NCBI GenBank assembly: GCA_013151365.1 | Contig: JAADIK010000092.1 | Location: forward strand, 10,152 to 16,641 | Direction of reading: 5' to 3' | Length of the DNA: 6,490 nucleotides | Source: Deltaproteobacteria bacterium | GTDB taxonomy: Bacteria > Desulfobacterota > Desulfobulbia > Desulfobulbales > Desulfobulbaceae | Shown: piece after piece, positions 1 to 5,924 of the stretch | How positions within the stretch are numbered: position 1 is the stretch's first letter | Layout of the letters: every line of letters starts with the position of its first letter | Notes under the pieces: generated by a model | Databases searched by the model: none | Seen by the model: the letters and a program-made list of their open reading frames with translations, nothing else | Told to the model about the DNA's origin: nothing | Translations under genes and position numbers: made by a program

Positions 1-86
1 GGCGTCTTCTTGGCGCATCCCGTGACCATCAGGCCCAGAATCAGCATCGTGAGTACGGCCAAACAAAACGATCGCTGTTTTCGCAT
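1..86 (-). CDS. Lipoprotein, N-terminal fragment (gene runs off the left edge)
   Basis: Only the first 28 codons are in the window. Read on the minus strand they begin MRKQRSFCLAVLTMLILG and continue to a Cys at residue 24 followed by AKKT. This is a type II (lipoprotein) signal peptide: a basic n-region (R2, K3, R5), a hydrophobic core of about 14 residues, and the lipobox V-T-G-C with C24 as the expected lipidated residue. A strong Shine-Dalgarno (AAGGAGG on the minus strand, positions 92-98) lies 5 bases before the ATG at 86-84, which fixes the start. Residues A-K-K after the Cys give no Asp+2 retention signal, so outer-membrane sorting is likely if the host has a Lol system. The mature domain is outside the window. 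The opening resembles small Pal/OmpA-type lipoproteins, but that is a guess. Confidence 0.8.
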   Translation of the reverse strand, partial: MRKQRSFCLAVLTMLILGLMVTGCAKKT

Positions 87-99
87 CGCACCCTCCTTA

Positions 100-452
100 A
101 CCAGTATCCGGATGGCAACGTTTTTTTGTCCACTCCCCCGCAGTCTCACGGGCTCGCTTATCTTGTTATGCTAGAAAAATAATTCTCGGAATATCAGATA
201 TATGCCTACAGTTATTTCCTTCACACACCTTGATCTCGAACAAAAATATTCGTTTCCGGACGGACATTGATTAAACATATTGATCAGATTTTAAATTTTG
301 AGCGATTATAATAGTAAAATCAGTAAAAAATCAACATTTTTTTCCCGACTGACAAATTCACTTGCAAAACCATTCCCGGGGCTCTAAGCTTACTGTTTCA
401 ACCGGTGATCAGCATCGTTATTTAACCCGAAAAACAAATTTTTCTCTCTCTT
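100..452. other. AT-rich divergent intergenic region
   Basis: This stretch separates the leftward lipoprotein gene from the rightward glgP and must hold the promoters of both. I see no coding potential in it. On the lipoprotein side there is a small GC-rich hairpin (CCCG at 138-141 pairing with CGGG at 148-151). From about 160 to 350 the base composition is strongly AT-rich, unlike the flanking genes, with TGATCA at 281-286 and a perfect TATAAT at 307-312. Nothing else recognisable was found. Confidence 0.6.
280..312 (+). promoter_or_regulatory. Candidate promoter for glgP
   Basis: A perfect -10 hexamer TATAAT lies at 307-312 in AT-rich DNA, about 140 bases before the glgP start. No good -35 sits at the usual 16-18 base spacing; the nearest resemblance is TTGATC at 280-285, 21 bases away. 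An alternative pair is TTGATT at 267-272 with TTAAAT at 291-296, spacing 18. The placement is therefore uncertain. Confidence 0.3.
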
Positions 453-2657
453 GTGACCACAAAAAAACGCCCTGAAATCAAATCAACAAGTGACCTGCTT
501 TGCACAAACTCATTCGGCACGTATTTCGGGGTTCCGCAAAAAATACTTGATGATGTCTGGTACAGATTAAGCGAGCCGCAGGGCAACTCCGTGGTTTACA
601 TCTCCATGGAGATCGGAGCCGATCCGGACGTTTTCCACCCGGTCAAGGATTTTCTGCTCAAACACGATCTCGAAAACGATACCGCTGATGACCGGGTTGC
701 CCGGTTCATTGATATCTACCTGAACGGCCCCCGTAAAATTCCGAACTACAGCGGCGGTCTCGGCGTCCTGGCCGGCGACACCTTGAAAAGCTTTGCCGAC
801 AACCAGATTCCGGTGGCGGCGGTAAGCCTTTTATACCGCGAGGGCTATTTTTCCCAGATCGTTGATTCCAAGGTCGGCCAGATCGACCAGGTGACTCACT
901 GGGACCCTGAAAAAACCCCGACCCTTTTTCAATTGCACGACCCGGATGACCCGCAACGGCCACTGGAAATCGACGTCCCCTTTTTCAACGAAGACGACGA
1001 TACCACCAATATCAAGGCGCAGGTCTGGATGAAAATGGAGGTGAACGAGAATCTCGATTACTTTGTCCCGGAGTTCCTGCTTGATTACAGCCTCCCGTCA
1101 TCGCCGTCATGGATCCTGGACGCCGCCGGACAGCTGTACAAGGCGAAATCAACCATCATCAAGGCCTACCAGCGGCGACTGCTGGGGGCCGGGGTCCTGC
1201 CGCTGATGCAACGGCTGGGACTCACCGCCAACACCCTTCATCTCAACGAACAGCACGGGGTAGCGGTCACCATCAGTCTCATCCTCCACGAACTCGAAAA
1301 CAAGCTCGGCCCGAACTACCTGGGCACCCTGACCGATGAGGATATCCTGGCCGCCGCGCAAAAAGTGGCCGAGCGCATCGTCTATACCATTCATACCCCG
1401 GTCAAGGCCGGGCATGACCGGTTTGACCGGGAGCTTTACGGAAGGATCACCCAGAAAGACTGCCGCCGGGTCCTGAACCTGCTGGCCCACGATACGGAGG
1501 CACCCAGCGAATACAATTTCACCGCCCTGGCCATGCGGGTCAACCGGGCCGTCAACAGTGTCAGCCGTCTGCACCGCGATGTCACCCGCCGGCAGTTTCC
1601 GAAGTTTGCCGACAAGATCAGCGCCATCACCAACGGAGTTCATCACCTGACCTGGATCAGCGACAACCGGGCCCGGGTGTTCGACGCCCATGAAAAACTA
1701 GCCGACTGGCGCAACGATCCCGGCTGTTTCGCCCGGGCCGGCCTGACGGCCAGCCCGACCTTTCGCGACAACCTGACCCGGGCCTGGCAGGATGACAACC
1801 GGCACCTGGTCCGGTACATCAACACCATGTTCATGGAACATCGCAAGCAGATGCAGGAAACCTGGATCGATCCGCCCAACTACCTGTCCTACCTGCCGGA
1901 AGGCGGAAACCTGGAACCGGGCGTCTTTACCATCGGCTTTGCCCGGCGCTTCTCCACCTACAAAAGGGCCGACCTCATCTTTGACAATATCCCCGCACTG
2001 GCCGATCTTCTTCTCCGGGGCGGCTGGCGGATCAACTTCGTCTTTGCCGGCAAGGCCCATCCGGACGACGAACCGGGCAAATCCGTACTCAAGCTGATTC
2101 TTGACAACCAGAAAGAGCTGTACATCCGGAGCGAGGGACGGGCCAAGCTCGTCTTTATCCCCGGCTACGACATGCACATTGCCAAGCTAATGGTCTCCGG
2201 CGTCCACGCCTGGCTCAACAGCCCCAAGCGGCCGCTCGAGGCCAGCGGGACCAGCGGCATGAAGGCGGCCCTGAACGGGGTGCCCAACATCAGCGTCATG
2301 GACGGCTGGTGGGTGGAAGGCTACCACGACGGCCGGACCGGCTGGAAATTCGGTTTCGAAGGGCCGGTGGCGGGAGCCGATATGAGCGAGAGCCCGGACT
2401 CACTGTTCTACGAAGAGGATTCGCTCTCCTTCTACCGCATGCTCCCCCGGGTCTTGCGCATGTTTTATAATCGGCCCGACCGTTACCTGGACAAGGCCAT
2501 CAACAACCTGCGCCTCAACATGCCCATTTTCAATACCCACAGAATGACCGCCGAATATGTCCGGACTTACGGCCTGAGACTGGACGATGCAACAGCGGCC
2601 AGAATGGCCGCTTTCCGGAAATTATATCAGAGTGACATTGAAAACGAAAAGAATTGA
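453..2657 (+). CDS. glgP: Alpha-glucan (glycogen/maltodextrin) phosphorylase, GT35 family
   Basis: Cytoplasmic PLP-dependent phosphorylase (EC 2.4.1.1) releasing glucose-1-phosphate from alpha-1,4-glucans. At 734 residues it is of the short type rather than the ~800-850-residue animal/E. coli type. Visible motifs in order: NYSGGLGVLAGD (98-109); LHLNEQHG (262-269), where relatives usually have NEGH, so Gln267 is a small departure; HTPVKAGHDRF starting at H314; the phosphate-binding segment IGFARRFSTYKR (494-505), with R499 and K504 matching R569 and K574 of rabbit muscle phosphorylase; AGKAHPDDEPGK; and EASGTSGMK with K604 as the PLP Schiff-base lysine (K680 in rabbit). All key residues are present, so it should be active. 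The start is GTG 453: the frame is closed by TAA at 423-425, there is no ATG/GTG/TTG between, and the next Met is residue 52. No Shine-Dalgarno is visible (CT-rich leader). It appears monocistronic. Confidence 0.95.
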   Translation: MTTKKRPEIKSTSDLLCTNSFGTYFGVPQKILDDVWYRLSEPQGNSVVYISMEIGADPDVFHPVKDFLLKHDLENDTADDRVARFIDIYLNGPRKIPNYSGGLGVLAGDTLKSFADNQIPVAAVSLLYREGYFSQIVDSKVGQIDQVTHWDPEKTPTLFQLHDPDDPQRPLEIDVPFFNEDDDTTNIKAQVWMKMEVNENLDYFVPEFLLDYSLPSSPSWILDAAGQLYKAKSTIIKAYQRRLLGAGVLPLMQRLGLTANTLHLNEQHGVAVTISLILHELENKLGPNYLGTLTDEDILAAAQKVAERIVYTIHTPVKAGHDRFDRELYGRITQKDCRRVLNLLAHDTEAPSEYNFTALAMRVNRAVNSVSRLHRDVTRRQFPKFADKISAITNGVHHLTWISDNRARVFDAHEKLADWRNDPGCFARAGLTASPTFRDNLTRAWQDDNRHLVRYINTMFMEHRKQMQETWIDPPNYLSYLPEGGNLEPGVFTIGFARRFSTYKRADLIFDNIPALADLLLRGGWRINFVFAGKAHPDDEPGKSVLKLILDNQKELYIRSEGRAKLVFIPGYDMHIAKLMVSGVHAWLNSPKRPLEASGTSGMKAALNGVPNISVMDGWWVEGYHDGRTGWKFGFEGPVAGADMSESPDSLFYEEDSLSFYRMLPRVLRMFYNRPDRYLDKAINNLRLNMPIFNTHRMTAEYVRTYGLRLDDATAARMAAFRKLYQSDIENEKN

Positions 2658-2668
2658 CCACCATTTCA

Positions 2669-2697
2669 TTGAGTATCCGGCAGCGTCCTGATATATT
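2669..2697 (+). promoter_or_regulatory. Candidate sigma-70 promoter for the 139-residue gene and radical SAM gene
   Basis: TTGAGT (2669-2674) and TATATT (2692-2697) are separated by exactly 17 bases, 4/6 and 5/6 matches to consensus. It lies only 12 bases after the glgP stop. If used, it would make a leader of roughly 265 bases containing the repeat element before the ATG at 2971. Confidence 0.35.
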
Positions 2698-2719
2698 CCG
2701 ATTCTTTAAATAACCTGAA

Positions 2720-2850
2720 TCCGTGAGCGTTCGAGAACGGTGCAGATGCAAGGCGGCAACGAGGTTGATTATTCTGGTGTGATATCAACGAGTTACCAAC
2801 GCAGCAGATGCGCCGTTATCGGGCGGACCGCAGGGCGGCGCGGTGATGAC
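2720..2850. repeat. Imperfect repeat / palindrome-rich intergenic element
   Basis: The stretch contains a short palindrome CGTTC-GA-GAACG (2728-2739), then an inverted repeat GTTGAT (2764-2769) / ATCAAC (2784-2789) with a 14-base loop. CAACGAG occurs twice (2757-2763 and 2786-2792), and GCAGATGC occurs near both 2742 and 2805. Such modules, without codon logic and between genes, resemble dispersed intergenic repeats that I recall from deltaproteobacterial genomes. The internal repeats are seen directly; the dispersed nature is inference, since only one copy is in the window. Confidence 0.4.
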
Positions 2851-2970
2851 CAGGAAATGCGTTTATTCATCAATAACACAATAAATTCCACGTATTGCAT
2901 GGAGAATCCCTCAAGCCGTCACGGATTCAGGAATAATTTCATTTACCAATAAGAGAACGAGGAGAAGAAC

Positions 2971-3390
2971 ATGGCTCACCGTATAAGCCCGAATAAATCC
3001 ACAAACAAGACCATTGACGCCATCGACCGGCGCCGGGAAAAGGAGCGATATTTTCTCATGAGCAAGGCCCGGGACAACGCCTTTGAACTAGCCACGAGTC
3101 TCGTGCAACGACTCATCGACGAGCATATAGTCGAGACCAACTCCGATCGGGCGATCCGGGAAGCCATGGAGACCCAGCTGAAAGGCATGATCGATATGGA
3201 AGAATTTGACATGCAGTTTAAAATCGCGCCGATCCGCTCCATAATCCAGGACCCGAATATTATCAGCCTCTACATCACCCAGTACATCATCGAAGACCTG
3301 ATCAATCATCCGAACATCCAGGACATCTACGGCGATGACCTGGACGTCTACCGGGTCGTCGATTCGATTCTTGCCAAAATCCGCAAGTAA
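2971..3390 (+). CDS. Conserved-looking 139-residue protein of unknown function
   Basis: I do not recognise this protein. The start is well supported: ATG 2971 has GAGGAG (2959-2964) six bases upstream. The product is soluble, with no signal peptide or membrane segment, and is rich in charged residues. The N-terminus (1-30) is strongly basic (SPNKSTNKT, DRRREKERY). Residues about 30-75 and 80-139 look mainly helical, with regular Ile/Leu/Val spacing (for example SLYITQYIIEDLINHPNI). There are no cysteines, so it does not itself carry an Fe-S site. It ends 15 bases before the radical SAM gene, whose Shine-Dalgarno overlaps its stop, so the two are almost certainly co-transcribed and may be translationally coupled. 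A role as partner, chaperone or regulator of the radical SAM protein is possible but rests on context only. Confidence 0.8.
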   Translation: MAHRISPNKSTNKTIDAIDRRREKERYFLMSKARDNAFELATSLVQRLIDEHIVETNSDRAIREAMETQLKGMIDMEEFDMQFKIAPIRSIIQDPNIISLYITQYIIEDLINHPNIQDIYGDDLDVYRVVDSILAKIRK

Positions 3391-3405
3391 GGGGGCGGTC
3401 TTTAC

Positions 3406-4692
3406 ATGCGAATCCGCCATCCCGACCGGATTCCGTCACTGGTTTTCGCCAACGGCAAGGGGGAAATTCTCGACTACCCCGGCTTACAGATGGCCGGCAG
3501 CAGCGGCGGCCGGCTTGCCGCTCCCGCCCCCGAAGACCTGATCGAGCTGCCCCCGGGCAGCGAACTCTTCGTCCTGCCGGGCCGGCTGCCGGTGGGAATC
3601 GATCCGGCGACCCGTGAGTCCGTACCCATGGACCGCAGTCCCTATGACCGCCAACCCGTTCAGGCGGTGGCTGCCTTCATGGCGCCGGCCCATACCTCGG
3701 TGCTGACCGCCGCATACCGGACCGCGGACCAGGCCCCGGTCCTGCCCCTTTTCGCCTATACCGCCGTCGGCTGGCACCGGGGAAAGTTCTGGGCGGCCGG
3801 TTTCCGTTCAGATCCGGACAACCGGCAGGACCCCGGCAATTTCGACCAGCGCCTCATCAATCGCAAGACCAAAAAACGTCTCGAACTTCACCCGAACAAC
3901 CGGCTGATTCAACACCTGGGCAAGTGCTGCCTGACCTATGCCTGCCCGGCGGCGCGCAACTATTTCCTCGACCGCTGGGAGGCGCCGCTGCCCACCTCGC
4001 CGCTCTGCAACGCCAGTTGTGTAGGCTGCATCTCCCTGCAGCCATCGGCCTGCTGTTCCGCCACCCAGGACCGGATACAATTTGTCCCCACCCCGGCGGA
4101 AATCGCGGAAATCGCGGTGCCCCATCTGCACAGCGCCCCCAAACCGGTAGTGAGCTTCGGCCAGGGCTGCGAAGGCGAACCGCTGCTCCAGGCCGAAACC
4201 CTGGAAAAGGCGATCCGCCTGATCCGCTCGCAGACGAGCAGGGGAACAATCAACCTGAACACCAACGGCAGCCGCCCCGAGGCCGTGCGGCAACTGGCCG
4301 GGGCGGGCCTGGATTCCATCCGCATCTCCCTGAACAGCGCCCGGGCCGAATTCCATGACCGTTATTACCGCCCCGGCGGATTCAGTTTCCAGGACGTCAG
4401 GGACTCCATCACCGTCATGAAAGAGATGGGGCGGCACGTCTCGCTGAATTACTTTGTCCTGCCCGGCTTCACGGACGATCCGGACGAATTTGCCGCACTC
4501 TGCGAACTCATTGAAAACCACGGCCCGGACCTGATCCAACTCCGCAACCTGAACATGGACCCGGAAGTATACCTGCGGACGGTCGAACACCAACCGGCCC
4601 GCCCTCCCCTGAGCATCAGGCCCTGGCTCGAGCAATTAAAAAAACGATTCCCCGCCCTGAAGTTCGGCTACTTCAACCCGGCCCTGTCCTGA
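3406..4692 (+). CDS. Radical SAM protein of unknown substrate
   Basis: This 428-residue cytoplasmic protein has two parts. Residues 1-190 match nothing I can name. From about 195 it is a radical SAM domain: the 4Fe-4S motif C201-x3-C205-x2-C208 (PLCNASCVGCISLQ), then SFGQGCEGEP (250-259) as the GGE-like SAM-binding strand, INLNTNGSRPE, a SIRISLNSA strand, SLNYFVLPGFTDD, and LIQLRNLNMDPEVYL near the end. Further cysteines at 174, 175, 180 (KCCLTYAC), 216, 217 and 255 could ligate an auxiliary cluster, but this is inference. The sequence resembles Fe-S oxidoreductases of unknown function I recall from Geobacter-like genomes. ATG 3406 is preceded by TAAGGGGG (3388-3395), which overlaps the stop of the upstream gene and supports an operon. 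The substrate cannot be told from sequence. The family call is firm, the role open. Confidence 0.9.
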   Translation: MRIRHPDRIPSLVFANGKGEILDYPGLQMAGSSGGRLAAPAPEDLIELPPGSELFVLPGRLPVGIDPATRESVPMDRSPYDRQPVQAVAAFMAPAHTSVLTAAYRTADQAPVLPLFAYTAVGWHRGKFWAAGFRSDPDNRQDPGNFDQRLINRKTKKRLELHPNNRLIQHLGKCCLTYACPAARNYFLDRWEAPLPTSPLCNASCVGCISLQPSACCSATQDRIQFVPTPAEIAEIAVPHLHSAPKPVVSFGQGCEGEPLLQAETLEKAIRLIRSQTSRGTINLNTNGSRPEAVRQLAGAGLDSIRISLNSARAEFHDRYYRPGGFSFQDVRDSITVMKEMGRHVSLNYFVLPGFTDDPDEFAALCELIENHGPDLIQLRNLNMDPEVYLRTVEHQPARPPLSIRPWLEQLKKRFPALKFGYFNPALS

Positions 4693-4796
4693 CCGGGATA
4701 AACAGTACCGGCGATCCAATCAAACATCCGGGTTTAATGAAAACAAATCGTGCACGCATTGACGCACTACTCCGTTCTTGCCTTATCTGACCCGGA

Positions 4797-4999
4797 CAAA
4801 TTGCCCTCCTGCGAAAACCTGGCCGCAGAACCAAGCAAATCAATATTCTCTCAAGAATTTATTCAACGGCACCGTCTCGGTTCCATCGGCGGTGTCCAGG
4901 CGGCAAAAAAAAAGATTATTACGGCTTGATCTTATCGAACAACGGAACAACGTATGGAGAATCGTTGATCCTGTCTTTGAAAAATGGCTGATTGCTTAG
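4797..4999 (+). pseudogene. Remnant of the C-terminus of an AAA-type ATPase (broken in two places)
   Basis: Three reading frames join into one plausible protein tail. QIALLR (4797-4814) continues after one surplus A in the run 4814-4817 as NLAAEPSKSIFSQEFIQRH and then RLGSIGGVQAAKK (to about 4904). After one surplus A in the nine-A run 4905-4913 it resumes as RLLRLDLIEQRNN, then VWRIVDPVFEKWLIA, stop TAG 4997-4999. The order S-x-x-x-VQ-A-K-RLL-x-x-LIE ... WRIVDPVFxxWL is typical of the winged-helix tail of prokaryotic AAA ATPases (PF01637-like, from memory), usually the end of a protein of about 350-450 residues. The Walker motifs and the rest are absent: the preceding DNA back to the radical SAM stop has no recognisable matching frame. 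It is therefore a decayed 3' fragment, unless the A-runs are sequencing errors, which would still leave the 5' part missing. Confidence 0.65.
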
Positions 5000-5091
5000 C
5001 GGCCGGTTCCGCCAGTGGCGCAAACAAAGCAGAATTGGTGTTTGCCACATATTGGCACGGTTGAGGTGCGGGCCGGGGAAAAACAAAAAAA
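5000..5091. other. Short noncoding stretch before the mazEF promoter
   Basis: It contains two small hairpins, CGCC-AGT-GGCG near 5010-5020 and TGCCA (5043-5047) / TGGCA (5053-5057) around a five-base loop, then an A-rich tract (about 5079-5093). Neither hairpin is followed by a T-run, so I do not call a terminator. Confidence 0.35.
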
Positions 5092-5158
5092 AATGTATAA
5101 ACATTGTTGACACTCTATTTTTTAAGGACTATATTAAGAGTATCGACAATGTATAAAC
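5092..5158. repeat. Operator-like repeats around the mazE promoter
   Basis: An 11-base direct repeat AATGTATAAAC occurs at 5092-5102 and 5148-5158. Between and overlapping them, ACATTGTTGACACTC (5101-5115) and GAGTATCGACAATGT (5138-5152) form an inverted repeat matching at 13 of 15 positions with a 22-base centre. The left arm covers the -35 box and the right arm follows the -10 box, so a dimer bound here would block the promoter. MazE and MazE-MazF complexes are known to repress their own promoters through palindromic sites. Confidence 0.6.
5107..5135 (+). promoter_or_regulatory. Sigma-70 promoter of mazEF
   Basis: A perfect -35 TTGACA (5107-5112) and a 5/6 -10 TATATT (5130-5135) with exactly 17 bases between. 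Transcription would begin near 5142, giving a leader of about 37 bases before mazE. This is the best promoter in the window, and it is enclosed by the operator-like repeats. Confidence 0.75.
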
Positions 5159-5178
5159 TTTTACAATGAGGTTCAGTT

Positions 5179-5439
5179 ATGCAGATGGTTATAAAAAAAT
5201 GGGGCAATAGCCTGGCAACGAGGATTCCAAAAGCCGTTGTTGAATCTATTAACTTGCACCTTGACCAGGAGGTAGACATTGAAGCCGTTAACGGCAAAAT
5301 CGTCATTACACCGATTAAGGAAAAGAAGGAATATAAACTCGACGATCTTCTTCGCCAGTGTCAGCCCGCATCAATGAAGCTCACCAAAGAAGACAAAGAG
5401 TGGCTTGACGCTGAACCTGTTGGCAAGGAAGCTTGGTAA
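5179..5439 (+). CDS. mazE: MazE-type antitoxin (AbrB/MazE/SpoVT fold)
   Basis: This 86-residue protein is the antitoxin of a type II toxin-antitoxin pair. It binds and neutralises MazF and represses the shared promoter. The N-terminal swapped-hairpin DNA-binding domain (about 1-46) is clear: VIKKWGNSLATRIPKAVVE, then L-x-L-x-x-E-V-D-I and GKIVITP, the classic MazE pattern. The C-terminal part (about 47-86) is charged and probably disordered when free (LTKEDKEWLDAEPVGKEAW), as expected of the toxin-binding tail. ATG 5179 is chosen because TGAGG (5167-5171) lies seven bases upstream; Met3 (5185) would sit further away. Its stop TAA shares one base with the mazF ATG, so the genes are translationally coupled. 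Base composition is more AT-rich than in the flanking core genes, which fits acquisition by transfer. Confidence 0.92.
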   Translation: MQMVIKKWGNSLATRIPKAVVESINLHLDQEVDIEAVNGKIVITPIKEKKEYKLDDLLRQCQPASMKLTKEDKEWLDAEPVGKEAW

Positions 5440-5780
5440 TGGTTAATAAAAAGTATATTCCCAAGCGCGGCGACCTGGTGTGGACTAATTTTGACCCGGC
5501 AGCCGGTCATGAACAGCAGGGTAAAAGACCGGCCATAGTTCTTTCCCCTGCACCATTTAACAAAAAAATTATGCTTGCCATGGTCGCACCGATCACCAGC
5601 AGGGTTCGAGGGCATGGCTTTGAAGTTCCCCTTGAAGGCAAAAAGGTGAAGGGCGTTGTATTGTGTCAACAAGTGAAGATGATCGACTTTACGAAAAGGG
5701 GTATTCAATTTGCTGAAAGGGCACCAGAATCAGTGACCAGTGACGCTCTGGCAAGAGTCAGGGCGATTGTCAGCGAATAA
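5439..5780 (+). CDS. mazF: MazF/PemK-family mRNA endoribonuclease toxin
   Basis: This 113-residue toxin is a sequence-specific ribonuclease that cuts mRNA when MazE is lost. The fold signature is complete: GDLVWTNFDPAAGHEQQGKR, PAIVLSP, then APITS, and GVVLCQQVKMIDF. By comparison with E. coli MazF (about 111 residues), E25, R30 and T53 match E24, R29 and T52, the residues tied to catalysis and RNA binding, so the toxin looks active. ATG 5439 overlaps the mazE stop (TAATG) and has AAGGAA (5425-5430) eight bases upstream; a TTG two codons earlier is possible but unlikely. It is transcribed with mazE from the promoter at 5107. The cleavage site cannot be predicted from this sequence alone. Confidence 0.93.
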   Translation: MVNKKYIPKRGDLVWTNFDPAAGHEQQGKRPAIVLSPAPFNKKIMLAMVAPITSRVRGHGFEVPLEGKKVKGVVLCQQVKMIDFTKRGIQFAERAPESVTSDALARVRAIVSE

Positions 5781-5800
5781 TAAAACATGAACCAAGGTAG

Positions 5801-5822
5801 CGGAAAAAACATTGAATTTCCG
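5801..5822 (+). terminator. Possible weak terminator after mazF
   Basis: CGGAAA (5801-5806) pairs with TTTCCG (5817-5822) around a ten-base loop, followed by TTCTTCCT. The stem is short and the T-tract is interrupted, so this is only a weak candidate. Confidence 0.25.
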
Positions 5823-5832
5823 TTCTTCCTGC

Positions 5833-5866
5833 TTGACAAACTCCCAGGTTCTTTATTACTTATAAC
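5833..5866 (+). promoter_or_regulatory. Candidate promoter of the perR-like gene
   Basis: A perfect TTGACA stands at 5833-5838. The -10 is unclear: TATTAC (5854-5859) gives short spacing of 15, and TATAAC (5861-5866) gives long spacing of 22. The AT-rich stretch and the adjacent Fur-type box support a promoter here, and its presence argues against the upstream translation start at 5787. Confidence 0.35.
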
Positions 5867-5881
5867 TGATAATCATTATTC
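5867..5881. promoter_or_regulatory. Fur/PerR-type box
   Basis: TGATAATCATTATTC fits the 7-1-7 Fur box TGATAATnATTATCA at 12 of 14 fixed positions and the PerR box TTATAATnATTATAA at 11 of 14. It lies 43 bases before the regulator's start at 5925, next to the candidate promoter. Negative autoregulation is common for Fur-superfamily genes, so this is probably the regulator's own operator. Confidence 0.55.
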
Positions 5882-5924
5882 AAGCTCCCTGACGAAGAGC
5901 CCACTCATTGCAAAAGAAGAGACC

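Larger units (their letters stand above)
2658..2970. other. Intergenic region between glgP and the 139-residue gene
   Basis: This 313-base gap holds a candidate promoter (2669-2697), a GC-rich imperfect repeat element (about 2720-2850), an AT-rich tract (about 2860-2900) and the Shine-Dalgarno of the next gene. I see no clear rho-independent terminator after glgP. A 70-codon reading frame (2740-2952) crosses the element, but it has no ribosome binding site and its sequence looks like translated repeat, so I do not call it a gene. Confidence 0.6.

Noticed and set aside
267..280. FNR-type site (TTGAT-N4-ATCAA) upstream of glgP
   Set aside because: The left half TTGAT fits, but the right half reads CATAT and does not match.
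2740..2952. 70-codon plus-strand reading frame in the gap after glgP
   Set aside because: No Shine-Dalgarno, composition of a translated repeat, no domain, and it runs through the palindromic element.
3808..4635. 275-codon minus-strand reading frame opposite the radical SAM gene
   Set aside because: A long antisense frame caused by GC-rich codon use; the plus strand carries clear radical SAM motifs throughout.
4905..4913. Programmed ribosomal slippage at the nine-A run
   Set aside because: A second frame break lies upstream and the 5' end of the gene is missing, so decay or sequencing error explains it better.
4778..4999. Intact 73-residue gene
   Set aside because: Only its last third matches the ATPase tail; the first part is out of frame relative to the homologous sequence, and there is no ribosome binding site. 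Treated as part of a pseudogene.
5787..5924. 46-residue N-terminal extension of the PerR-like regulator
   Set aside because: Unlike the family, overlaps a TTGACA and a Fur-type box, and lacks a Shine-Dalgarno; ATG 5925 is preferred.
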